Source of the DNA: Budorcas taxicolor
Lineage: Eukaryota; Chordata; Mammalia; Artiodactyla; Bovidae
Reading direction: 5' to 3'
Assembly (NCBI RefSeq): GCF_023091745.1
Contig: NC_068910.1
Location: forward strand, 54,423,272 to 54,487,271
DNA: 64,000 nucleotides
Positions within the stretch are counted from its first letter, which is position 1. Every line of letters starts with the position of its first letter. The position numbers were made by a program, and so were the translations under genes. Below the pieces are notes generated by a model, which worked only from the letters and a program-made list of their open reading frames with translations, was not told where the DNA came from and did no database searches. Shown piece by piece: positions 51,701-63,739 of this stretch.

Positions 51701-52817
51701 TGGTAAAAGCACTATTTGAGTTTTTGAATGTCAAATTAAAAATAAGCTAAATATTAAAAAGGTTAAAGATGCAAAGCAAATTAGTAACAAGACAAAAAGT
51801 GTCTTGAGAGGCGGCATTTGAAAAGATGGCACAGTAGGTGACAGCAGCCTTCATGACCCCAATAAAAAGTAACAGACAGCTATCCACAAAGGAAAACATT
51901 TACAGGAAGGTCAAGTAGAACTGAGATCCTATAGCAACACAATGAAGCAAAGGATGGAGAGCAACCACACAGATGGAAGGAGGATCACTAGGGTGACAGG
52001 CTTAGCTGAAGCATCTGGAGACAACCAGGATCAGCCACGTGGCAGGCACCCCTGCACTCCCCATGGTCTGCTCTGTGGTGGACCTAGGCAGGACAACAAC
52101 ACCCATGAGAGCTTTCACAAAGGGGGACCCCGTGAGTATTCATCAGAGCAGACCCCAGTAGCCTGCTCTACAGAGGACAACAGGTTTCAGCAAAAGTCAT
52201 CACTGCCACAGGGCCCCTGGAGAGGGAGACGCTGCCATGCCCTCAACAAGAAAGACTTGCTGCTGCACTGCCCCAGGACTCAGGCTACCACGGTCCCACA
52301 AATACTACTGAACCCCAGAACCACTGTAAGTGCTTACACTTCAGATTCCAGCTCTGCAGCCTCCTGAGCTCCAGATCCCAGCTCCATGGTTGGCTCGACA
52401 AGTGCCTATGCTCTGGGCCCCAGATCTGCAGCTGAGCCACCACTGCCTGGGCTCTAGCTCACAGCTCCATGGTGACTCCATGGGCATTAGCCAGTAACAC
52501 CACAATTAGGAGAACACCGGTGAGCAGAGCCGGGTGCCAAGAAAGATTTCCTTGGCCACAACAACTCGCCATGGGAGAAAAAAAGATCAGAAGGTCCCCC
52601 GTAGCCCTTACAGCCCTCATAGACACTTGCAGCCTTGGCCATTGAGAACCTCTGCAGTGTGCACTCTCCACTTAAACTCGGCTGTTAGAAATGCACGAAG
52701 ACTACACCCCTGGATCTTACCCGGGGTAAGAACTGCCAGTCTATCCAGCTGTCACTCTTGCACTTACCCACAGGTAAGGTCTTTCCCCACCAAAATTATT
52801 CCATAAAATGGGTAGAC

Positions 52818-53018
52818 GTAAAGGTGGCTCAGACGGTAAAGAATCTGCCTGCAATACAGGAGACACAGGTTCAATCGCTGGGTTGGGAAGATCCCCTGGA
52901 GAAGTGAATGGCAACCCACTGCAGTATTCTCGCCTGGAGAATTCCATGGACAGAGGAGCCTGGTAGGCTACAGTCCATGGGGTCAAAAAGAGTTGGACAC
53001 GACTGAGTGACTAACACA
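52818..53018 (+). mobile_element. Bov-tA SINE in L1
   Basis: gtggctcagacggtaaagaa, tctgcctgcaatacaggaga, ctacagtccatggggtcaaa, cacgactgagtgactaacac: near-full-length Bov-tA on plus. Confidence 0.93.
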
Positions 53019-54336
53019 CTATACAAAGTAAGGCTACAAGAAATGTTTAAAAAAAAAAAAATCAAGAAAACATGACAACACCAAAGGAACACAATTATTT
53101 TTCAGTAACTGACCACAGAGAAATAAATCTATTTCTCAATGAAGATTTCAAAGTAATTGTTTCAAGGAAGCTCAGCAAGCTACAAGAGAACCCAGATAGA
53201 CAACAAATCAGGAAAATACCACATGAACATGAACAAAATAAGAAGTTCAACACAGACAGAAATTACACTTAAAAAAAGAAGAACACCAAAGAGAAATATT
53301 GGAGCTAATTAAATTAATAAAATGAAAACGAAAATGCAGTAGAGAACATTAATAGTAGACTTGAACTAGCAGAAGAATCTGAAAACCAGAAGAAAGGTTA
53401 CTTGAAATTATCAAAGCAAAGCAAAGTAAGTAAAAAATAGCCTATACCAACTGTAGGCCATCATCAAGAGTAATGATTGCATTATAGGAGTTCTAGAAGG
53501 AGAGACAGGGGTAGGTAGGTTATTTAAAGAAATAATGGCTTAAACCTTCCCAAATCTGGGGAGAGAAACTGAGTCATCCTGGAATGTGGTGTTCACATGC
53601 CCCAATACATATTCAACTCACACAGGACTTCACTGAGAGATAATCTAATAAAACTACCAAAAATCAAAGACAAAGAGAGAACTCAGAAAGCAAGAGGAAA
53701 GAAACTCATACATGAGACCCCACATAAGGCTATCAGATTTCTCAGTAGACACCTTGCACCGGAATAAGGTATATAGATTCAAAGTGCTAGAAGAAAAAAA
53801 CTGTCAACTAATACTCAGCAAAGCTAACCATCAGAAAAAGACATTCCCAAACTAAAAAAAGAGAGCGAGAAAGAAAATTTGCAAGAGTTCATCACTACCA
53901 GACCTGCTTTATAAGAAGATAAAGGGAGTTTCATTTCAGTTCTACAAGCTGAAATGAAAGGACAGTAATTAGTAACTTAAAAACATATACAGTATAAACT
54001 CACTGGTAAGATATGCACATGAGCAAATTCAGAATATTCTAGTATTGTAATGGTGTGTAAATCACTAACTAGTATAAAGGCTGAAAGACAAAAATAAAAA
54101 TATCTGCATTCAGTAATTTGTTAAATATAAAACATAAAAAGACTGACATAATGGCTTAAAGTTGACTGTTATAAAACGTTTTGTTTAAACCTCAGGGGAG
54201 TCACAAAGCAAAAACTTATAGTAGATGCAAAAAGAAAGAATACCATGAAGGAAAACTATCAAATCACAGAGGAAGATAGCGAGAGGAACAAAAGAACTAC
54301 AAAACAATCATAAACAATTAACAAGATGGCAGTAGT

Positions 54337-54486
54337 TAAGTCTTTCAGTCAGTCAGTTCAGTTGCATCTGACTCTTTGCAACCCCCTGGACAGCAGCACG
54401 CCAGGTTTCCCTGTTTATCACCAACTCCCAGAACCTACTCAAACTCATGTCCATTGCATCAGTAATGCATCCAACCATCTCTACCT
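54337..54486 (-). mobile_element. BovB 3'-terminal fragment in L1
   Basis: cagtcagttcagttgcatct, gcacgccaggtttccctgtt, ccaactcccagaacctactc read the reverse of the BovB 3' end. The L1 sequence resumes at ctacctatcaataattactt. Confidence 0.88.
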
Positions 54487-54983
54487 ATCAATAATTACTT
54501 TCAATGTAAACAGATTAAATTCACTAATCATAGAGTAAGTAAATATATTAAAAATGCAATACCCAAACATATGCTAACAGAAACTCACTTCAGCTTTAAG
54601 GACACACACAGCCTGAAAGTGAAGAGAGGGAAAACGATATTCTATACAAATGGAAAGTAGAAGAGACCAAGATTGGCTACATTTTTATCAGACCAAAAAA
54701 GAACCCCAAAATTGTAACAGAGATAAAAGGTCATTCATTATATAATGATAAAGGAATCAATTCATCAAGATACAACAACTGAAATAGATAGCAATGCAAT
54801 AATAATAGTGGGCTTTAATACCCTACTTTCAAAGAATAGATGAGAAGGAGAATATAAAGAAGGAAATAGTGGACTTGAACTACACTTTAGACCAAATGAA
54901 ATCTAACAGAAAACATTCCATTTAACCGTAGAACATACAGTCCTCTCAAGTGCACAGAGAATATTCTCCAGGATACTTCGTAT

Positions 54984-55396
54984 CAGTTCCGTTCAGTCGC
55001 TCAGTCGTGTCTGACTCTTTGCGACCCCATGGACTACAGCACACCAGGCCTCCCTGCCCATCGCCAACTCCTAGTTTACTCAAACTCATATCCATTGAGT
55101 CGATGGTGTCATCCAACCATTTCATCCTCTGTTATCCCCTTCTCCTCCTGCCTTCAATCTTTCCATGCATCAAGGTCTTTACAAATGAGTCAGCTCTTCA
55201 CATCACGTGGCCAAAGGATTGGAGTTTCAGCTTCAGCGTCAGTCCTTCCAATGAATATTCAGGACTGATTTTCTTTAGGATGGACTGCTTGGATCTCCTT
55301 GCAGTCCAAGGGACTCACAAGAGTCTTTTCCAACACAATTCAAAAGCATCAATTCTTAGGCACTCAGCTTTCTTTTATAGTCCAACTCTCACATCC
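54984..55396 (-). mobile_element. BovB 3' fragment in L1 with exact target duplication
   Basis: Reverse of the BovB 3' 413 bp. Flanked by ATACTTCGTAT at 54973-54983 and 55397-55407. Creates a fused ORF (54950-55618) that joins L1 and antisense BovB and is not a gene. Confidence 0.93.
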
Positions 55397-55888
55397 ATAC
55401 TTCGTATGTTAGGTCACAAAACAAGTCTTAACAAATTTAAGAATGAAATTATATTGAGTATCTTTTCTGAGCACAACGGTATGAAATTAGTGATCAATAA
55501 GAAAGCTAGGAAATTCACTAATATGTGGAAATTGAACAATATTTTCCTTAATCAATGGGTCCAAAAAAGGAGACAGACCCAAATGGAAACACAGCAAAAT
55601 GTAGCAAAAGCAATCTGAGAAGTTTATAGCCATAAATATCAACATTAGTAGAAAACAGATCTCAAATAAACAGTCTAACTTTATACCTCAAGGAACCAGA
55701 AAAAGAATAAATTATGCCCAAAGACCAGATGTAAAGAAATAAGGATCAGAGCATAAATGAATGAAATAGAGACTAAAAAAAAAAAAAGAGAAAGAAAGTT
55801 TTATTCCACTTTTTAAGATAAGCAAAACTGACAAACTTTTGGCTAGATTAAGAAAAAAGAAGACAAAATCAGAAAGGAAAGAGGAGAG

Positions 55889-56010
55889 GACTTACCCAGT
55901 GGTCTAGTTCTTAAGACTCTGAGCTTCCAATACAGGGGGCACAAGACTGATCCTTGGCTGGGGAACTAAGATCCCACACGCCACATGCTAAGGCAAAAAA
56001 ATTTAAAAAG
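55889..56010 (+). mobile_element. CHR-type SINE in L1
   Basis: aggacttacccagtggtcta, agactctgagcttccaatac, ggctggggaactaagatccc, acacgccacatgctaaggca, then an A-rich tail. Confidence 0.87.
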
Positions 56011-56533
56011 AAAAAAACTAAGAGGAGAGATTACAACTACTACCAAAAATACACAAAGGATCATAAAAGATTATTATTAACAATTATATACCAACCTATT
56101 GGATAACCCAGAAGAAATGGACAGATTCTTAGAAACAACCTATATCAAAGACTGAACCAGGAAGAAATTTAAAAAATCTGAACAGACCAATAACAAGAAA
56201 GGTGACTGTTGGGGGCTTTTGATTACTAATCTGAAGAAATGTCTAGGACCAGATGGCTTCACTGGCAAATTCTACCAAACATTTAAAGAATTAATGCCAA
56301 TCCATCTCAAACTCTTTTAAAAAAATTAAAGAAAAAGCACTTCCAAAATCATTTTACAAGGCCATTATTACCTTGATACCCAAGTCAGACAACACAACAA
56401 GGAAACTACAGGCCAGTGCCCCTGATGAACAAAGATACAAAAATCCTTAAGAAAATACTAGCAAATTGAAATCAACAGCACATTAAGAGGATCATGCACC
56501 ATTATTAGGGGCTGCCATTTAAAATGGATTTTA

Positions 56534-56730
56534 AATGGTACTAGTGGTAAAGAACCTGCCTGCCAGTGCAGGAGACCTAAGAGATGCAGGTTCAATCCCT
56601 GGGCTAGGAGGGCATGTCAACCCACTCAAGTATCCCTGCCTGGAGAATTGCATGGACAGAGGAGCCTCGCAGGCTACAGTTCACAGAGTTACAAAGAGTC
56701 AGACACAACTGAAGCAACTTAGCCACAGCA
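56534..56730 (+). mobile_element. Bov-tA SINE in L1, diverged
   Basis: tggtaaagaacctgcctgcc, agatgcaggttcaatccctg, cctggagaattgcatggaca, agtcagacacaactgaagca. The head is partly lost. Confidence 0.88.
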
Positions 56731-58611
56731 CACCACAATTAACTGGAATTTATCCCTGGGAGTCAGGAATGGTTCAACATATGAGAATAAATAAATGTGA
56801 TCCCATATAACAGAATGAAGGATTAAAATCATCTAATCATCTCAACAGATGCAAAAAAGGCATTTGATAAAATTCAACATTCTTTCACAACAAAAACTAA
56901 AAAAGTAGGTATAGAAGAAATTTACCTCAACATAATAAACGCCATATACGACAAGTCCATAGCTAGCATCATACTCAATGGTGAAATGGTGAAAGCTTTT
57001 TAAAATCAAGAACAAAACAAGAATGCCCACTCTCACCCTTCTATTCAACACAGTACTGAAAGTCCTAGCTTTACCAATTAGATAAGAAAAAGAAATAAAG
57101 GGCTTCCAAATTGGGAAGGAAGAATTTAAATTGTTTGCAAATGACATGATCTTATATACAGAAAACTCTAAAAACTTTACCAAGGAGTCAAGAAAAACAT
57201 TAAAAAAGCAGTTGCATTTCTATATATTAAATATGAATTATCTGAAAATAATTAAGAAAGCAATACCATCTACAGTAGTATGTTTTTTTTTTTAAAAAGT
57301 CAGTAAAATACTTAGGAATACATTTAACCCAGGAGGTGAAAGACCTGTACACTGAAAAGTATACGACACTGATAAATGAAGACAAAAGCAAATGGAAAGA
57401 TACTCCACGCTTATGGATTGGAAAAATCAGTATCATTAAAATGTCCACATATACAACATTGTAAATCAGCCATACTCCAAGAAAAAAAATTTTTTGAAGT
57501 CCATATTGCCCAGAGCAATCTACATATTCAATGCAATACCTATAAAAATTCCAATACTATTTTTCACAGAAACAGAAAAATAACCCAAAATTTGCATGGA
57601 ATCCCCAAAGACCCTGAATAGCTAAAGCAAACTTGAGAAAGAACAACAAAACTGAAAGCATCTAAGTCCCTGATTCCAAACCATGTTACAAAACTATAGT
57701 AACCAAAACAGTATGTTACTACCAAAAAAAAAAAAAAAAGAGCAAGAGAGAGAGAGAGAACACTGGAACAGAATCCAGAGCCCAGAAAAAAACTACTTTT
57801 ACAGTCAACTAACCTTTGGCAAGGGCATCAAGGACAATGATGGAAGCCTAGTCTCTTCAACAAATGGTGTTAGAAAACCGGATATTACATGAATGAAACT
57901 GGACCCTTATCTTACACCATACAAAAAAATTAACTCAAAATAGATTACTGACGTCAATGTATGATGTGAAACCATAAAATCCCTAGAGGAAAACATAGAG
58001 GGAAAAAAAAAGCTCCCTGACATTGGCATTGATTTTTTCAGATATGATGCCAAAAACACAGGCAAAAAAAAAGTAAAGAATAAATAAGCAGGAGTATATA
58101 TTAGAAGGCTTGTGTACAACAAAGCAAAGAATACACAATATGAAAAGGTAACCTGTGGAATTAAAGAAAATGTTCACAAACCATATATCTAATAAGGGGT
58201 TATTATCTATAATATATAAGGAATTCATACCACTCAAAAGCAAACAAAAAATCCAAAAACCCATACAAAATATGACTTAAAAAAAGGTTCAAAGAACCTG
58301 AAAAGGTATTTTCCCAGAGACATGCAAATTGCCAATAGGAAAAAGAAAAGGTGTTCAACATCACTATTCAGAGAAACGCAACTCAAAACCACAATGAGAT
58401 AGATATACCCTTCACATCTGTTAGGATGGCTATTATCAAAAGGATGAGGTAAAAAATGCTGTCAAAGATGTGGAGAAAAGGGAACCCTTGGTATACTGTT
58501 GGTGAGAATGTAAATTCATACAGCCATTATGGAAAATAGTGTGGAGATTCCTTTAAAAATATTAAAAGACAACTAGTATGTGATCCAGAGATCCTATTTC
58601 TGGGTACACTG

Positions 58612-58820
58612 TAGACCTATGAACAATATGGGGGTTACGGCATCAAGCCTCTGCAGCTGAAAAATAAGTCGGCTCTCTGAAATACTTGGTTCCTCCACAT
58701 CTTTAGTTTCTCTGCACCTATGGATTCAACCAGCTGCAGACTGTATTTATCAATGAAAAAAATTTTGTGTATCAGTACACTTGTGCAATTTAAACCTGCA
58801 ATGTTCAAGGGTCTACTGTA
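58612..58820. mobile_element. Tigger2-like MITE in L1
   Basis: Right end gcaatgttcaagggtctact then gta, left end gacctatgaacaatatgggg, interior ctatggattcaaccagctgc. The flanking L1 (tctgggtacactgta and tatccacagg) continues across, with a TA target. Confidence 0.7.
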
Positions 58821-59642
58821 TATCCACAGGAGACAAAAGTAGTATACAGAAGGTGTACCGGCACTTACTTCCATGTTCACTGCAGCATTATTTCTAATAT
58901 CCAAGATATGTAAACAACCTAAGGGTCTGTTGATAATGAATAATGGATAATGAAAATGTAGTTATAACATAAATAACATGTATATATACACACATTTTAT
59001 AATTATGTATTTATATAATGAAACATTTGGCCACAAACAGAAGGAAACCTAGCCATTGGTGATTTGTGACCCATGTACAAACTTGAAAGGCATTTATGCT
59101 AAGTGAAATAGGCCAGACAGAAAATGAAAAATACTGTATAGTATCACTTACACATGAACTAAAAAAAAAGTTTAACTCAGAAAGAGAGTAGAATGATGAA
59201 TGTCAGAGGATGAGGGATGGAACAAATGGGGAGACACAGGTCAAAGGTTGCAAACTTCAATTAAAACATAAGTTCTAAGGCTCTATTGTACAGCAAGATG
59301 ATTACATTAAGTAATACTGTATTATATACTTGAAATTTGCTAAGAGAAGATGGGATCTTAAAAGTTCTCACCAAAAAGAAAAGAACTATGTGAGGTGATT
59401 ATGTGAAATGTGTTGATTGTGATAACCATTTCACAATGTGCATGTATATCTCAAATCATTATGTACATTAAATACATACAACTTTGTCAACTGTATCTCA
59501 ATAAAGCTGGAAAAAAGCATGAAGGAAAAATTTAAGAAATCATAAGAAGTAAATCCAGTTTTTACATTTAATCATTAAAAAAAAGAATCACTATGTTTCA
59601 CAGATGATTATGAAAAAACACTAATTTCAAAACACTAATGAT

Positions 59643-59966
59643 AAGGAGATCAAACCAGTCAATCCTAAAGGAAATCAGTCCTGAATATTCACTGGAAGGA
59701 CTGATGCTGAAGCTGAAGCTACAATACACTTTGGCCACCTGATGTGAAGAGTTGATTTATTAGAAACGACCCTGATCTGATGCTGGTAAAGACTGAAGGC
59801 AAGAGGAAAAGGGGATGACAGAAGGCAAGATGGTTGGATGGCAGCACCAACTTGAAGGACATAAATTTGAGCAAGCTCCAGGAGATGGTGAAGGACAGGG
59901 AAGCCTGGCATGCTGTAGTCCATGGGGTCACAAAGAGTAGGACATGACTGAGAGACTGAACAACAA
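59643..59966 (+). mobile_element. BovB 3' fragment
   Basis: aaggagatcaaaccagtcaa, atattcactggaaggactga, aagatggttggatggcagca, cctggcatgctgtagtccat, ends gactgagagactgaacaaca. 324 bp. Confidence 0.9.
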
Positions 59967-61219
59967 GCTTAAAGTCTAACTTAAAATCATTCACAGAAAA
60001 TAAACATTTTCGCTGAAGGAGTATCAATTAATTGCCATCACTGAATGCTACAAAGGCAATGAAATTTCGGACTATAGGAAAAGGATTTTAAAACCAGAAC
60101 TTAAAGTAAAACAACATTTATTTTCCAGCAACAATTCTGGAAATCTAAGCTAGTGCTAGAAATGCTACACATGCTCCAAAAGAAAATATGGGAGGTAATT
60201 TTAAAAGAGAAATCCCCCAATACTAGAAACAAAATATTTATTGTACTTAAAGGTGGGACCCTGGAAAGACTACCACCTTAGAGATGAAAAACAAGGTAGC
60301 CACCAGAATAGAAATGGCTAAATCTTTCTCTTTCCAAGGGAAGAAAGACTCCCATAAAAAAGGTAAAGTCTTAACCTTCCTACCATGAATGACAGTCTAA
60401 ATTTACCAGGAATCTCCAAATCAAGATATTAACACTGAAACCAAGGTCCCAAAACTTAAATTAACAGTTTAAGCAAAAACCAAAAATAACTTTAGAAAAA
60501 ATGAGCTCATAAACAACAGTAACAAAGTATAAGAGGTAGAGAATCACTATTAGAAAGTACACAAGTAACAGCCCCAAAACTGGTCAAAGTATTTCAATGA
60601 CAAAAGGCCTAGTATTTTAGCAAGAACCAGGGCTTTAAATTTTAAATGCAATTTTTCAGATTAAAAAACAAAAAAGGACTCCAAGGGATAACGAACATGT
60701 TTTGAAAACTAAGAAACATGGGGCTCCAACTCTATAAAGTTGTTCTGCATGATATATTTTAACTTTTCATTTTACATAATTCTTGACCTCTCCTCCCTCT
60801 TTGCTGAATCATTCTCTTTCTTTGGCTTTTAAAACTACAATAGTCTCCTGATTTTTACCCTACATCTCCAGTCCTCTTCTCTGCTTTCTGTACAGGCAGA
60901 CTCCTCCACCCAAGATTCTCTTACCAACTCTTAACTCTTCCCCAAGGGATGTCAGTAATACCTGGGTATGATTGTATGCCAGTATGCCCACAATCCGCCA
61001 ATGTTATTTCCCTATCTACATGTTTTCCCCCCCTTCAATGTCACAAAGGCATCTCAAAGTCAACATTCAACTAGACTCATGATTGGACACCTCCTCTCCA
61101 ACTTCAAAACAAGCACATATACTGTCTCCTTTTAGTGTTTCCTACCTACCACCTAAATTGAAAAATCCAAAAATCTAGGTGTCATCCCGGAGTGTTCCTT
61201 CTATTTAAATACCTTTGAA

Positions 61220-62165
61220 ATTTGTCTAATCTTTTCCTACTCTGATACTAGCACTGAAATCTAAGCTATCATTTTTAAACTACACTACTTACTACAATAG
61301 CCCCTAACTCAAACCCCTACATCCATTTTGCCTATCTCATTCCCCAATTTGTAAATACTGTTTCTCAACAAAGAATGTTGTTTCAAAATGCAAATGTAAT
61401 TACATTGCAATCCTCTGCTGAACTATTCAAGGGCTTCATCTCTTAAAATTAAATGGAAGGAACTTTAACATAAAGCCACACGTACTCTAGCTCTTACGTA
61501 ACTCTAGTCTTGTCTCACATTTTACCATCTCCCTACTTTTCCATATACCTATCTTTCAGTCCTCCAGACTCAGCTTGTCCCCTCCAACCTCAGCATCTTC
61601 AGACTGCCAGTTCCCTACCTGTGTATCACTGCTATCTCCCCTCTTAGCCTAAATAATTCATCCTTCAAACTTCAGCACATTTCTAGGGGATGCTGTTCTG
61701 AGGGGAAAAAATAAAGGTTCAGTGTACTTTTTTCTCCCTAGCACTTGCCACAGATGCAATTTCACATTAGTTTACCAGATTAATATTTACCGCACTAGGT
61801 AAATACTTCCACAAGGAAACCGCATGTCTCCAACACCTAGCATAGCACCTGGTACATGCTGCTGCTAAGTCGCTTCAGTCGTGTCTGATTCTGTGCGACC
61901 CTATAGACGGCAGCCCACCAGGCTCCCCCATCCCTGGGATTCTCCAGGTAAGAACAATGGAGTGGGTTGCCATTTCCTTCTCCAAGCATGAAAGTGAAAG
62001 TGAAGTCGCTCAGTGTCAGACTCTTCGTGACCCCATGGACTGCAGCCTACCAGGCTCCTCCCGTCCATGGGATTTTCCAGGCAAGGGTACTGGAGTGGGG
62101 TACCATCGCCTTCTCCAACCTGGTACATAGTAGCCCTAAAATATTCGTTGAATAAATAACTGATT
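61220..62165 (+). mobile_element. L2 LINE 3' region, split by Bov-A2
   Basis: ctgctgaactattcaagggc, ttctccctagcacttgccac, acacctagcatagcacctgg, and after the SINE ttcgttgaataaataac. The last phrases are the classic L2 3' terminus. The 5' boundary is uncertain. Confidence 0.75.
61858..62117 (-). mobile_element. Bov-A2 SINE (dimer) with target duplication
   Basis: Two related Bov-A units in tandem (tctgtgcgaccctatagacg near 61890 and cttcgtgaccccatggactg near 62023), joined by agtgaaagtgaagtcgctca. Flanked by ACCTGGTACAT at 61847-61857 and 62118-62128. Confidence 0.93.
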
Positions 62166-62702
62166 TCATAAATATGTTTTAAATAGAGGAAATACAATCT
62201 AGACAGCTTCCCAGAGAGCTTCCTAGTGTCAACTTTAAGTGGTATCCCCAAAGTTAAAGACCAGTTTAACTATACCTCCTGTGATTCAAAACTGAAGGCA
62301 GAATTACAGAGTTCAAACAAACAAACAAGTTCATTAAGATTCTATTGAAAACCTACTCAAAGAATAAAAAAACTAAACATGAATGAAGAATGCTTTTTGC
62401 CCTATTTTATCCCCAGGGTCAAGTCAATCCTGATACGCAAGGCTCCCCAAACTCCCTTAACTCTTTCTTATATACCTATTTTTGACTTTCAGTTCACTTC
62501 CTCCTTCTGATTTGCCATTCATTTTTCTATCCTATTTTCTGGCCCAGTTTCTAACCCACCACTATGAATAGTTTGCTGAATGTGCTTATGGGTTTCCCCT
62601 CTTATCTACTATAAAGCACAGCACTCTTACTTCACTGAGCACTTTCAAGTAATAGCAGTCACTTCTCTTCTTTTGGGCACATAATACATTACTGCCCTTG
62701 TG

Positions 62703-62905
62703 TGTTAGTCATTCAATCGTGTTCAACTCTTTGCAACCCCATGAACTATAGCCCGCCAGGCTCTTCTGTCCATGGAATTCTCCAGGCAAGAATATTGGTA
62801 TGGGTTGCCATTTTCTCCTCCAGAGGATCTTCCTGAGCCAAGGATTGAACCTAGGTCTCCTGCATTGTAGGTAGATTCTTTGCCACTTGAACCACCATGG
62901 AAGCC
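62703..62905 (-). mobile_element. Bov-tA SINE
   Basis: Reverse of Bov-tA: gttagtcattcaatcgtgtt, gaactatagcccgccaggct, ccaggcaagaatattggtat, accaccatggaagccct. Full length or nearly so. Confidence 0.92.
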
Positions 62906-63739
62906 CTATCTTCCCCCATACAACGCACCACTACCACTAATCAGTCCTGTCAGCTAAATAAACTAACTACAGAGATATATAAATGGTGGACACCTTATCT
63001 AAGAGTTCTTGCTGCTTAGTAACATTACCAACACTTAGGACTACCAAAGGCTTTTGCCAACAAAAGTAACTGAATTTCCATGATGCCTTCTGAGGTTGAA
63101 CACTTTTCATATATTTATTGGTCTTTAACCTTCCTCTTAAGTGTGTGCTGAAGTACTTTATGCTGTTCTTTTGTCAGTTATATGAGTTTATAAACTGCTG
63201 TCATTCCACAGCTTCTTTTCACTCATAATGGTATTTTTTAAATAGAAATTCTTGACATAAACCTAATCCATCAATTCTTTGCTATGGGTTAGTGTACTTT
63301 TTCTAGTTAAAAAAAAGTCTTTTGGTGCCCCAAGGTCATAAAGGTATTGTGTTCTTCTTCATGACAATTAACAACTTAAACAATTATTTAGGTATGTAAT
63401 ACACCGGGAATCAACTATTTTATATAATGAGAAATAAGGGTTCAACTTTATTTCCTCTGTATTAATATAAATAATTGTTCCCTACCATTTATCGAAACAA
63501 CTAGTTTTCAACTAGCTTTCCTTTCTCCACTGCTGTACAGTTCCACCTCTACCATAAGCTAAGGATTCATTAGTGCAGATCTGCTTCTGGACTCTATTCT
63601 GCTTGAGTAATCTTTATGTCCTCCCATAATATGCAAACTTTATAAGTAGAGCTTCAAATAAAATCTTGAGTTCAAAGAACATTCTAAAACTGTGCCTTTT
63701 ATAATTTGCCCTTCTGCATATTCACATAAATTTTAAAAT

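Larger units (their letters stand above)
51815..59515 (+). mobile_element. Near-complete ancient L1 (L1MA-like) with six later insertions
   Basis: 5' UTR-like GC-richer sequence (51815-52800) is followed by ORF1-type sequence (attatttaaagaaataatgg; aggaaagaaactcatacatg; gaagaaaaaaactgtcaact; gctgaaatgaaaggacagta), the ORF2 start, linker, RT (gcatttgataaaattcaaca; aatgcccactctcaccc) and C-terminal part. The 3' end is ttgtcaactgtatctcaata then aagctgg. Many stops and frameshifts. Inserted elements: Bov-tA 52818-53018, BovB 54337-54486, BovB 54984-55396, CHR 55889-56010, Bov-tA 56534-56730, Tigger2-like 58612-58820. Confidence 0.85.

Noticed and set aside
54950..55618. 222-codon plus-strand ORF
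   Set aside because: It is a chance fusion of L1 sequence with an antisense BovB fragment (exact target duplication at 54973-54983 and 55397-55407); no host protein.
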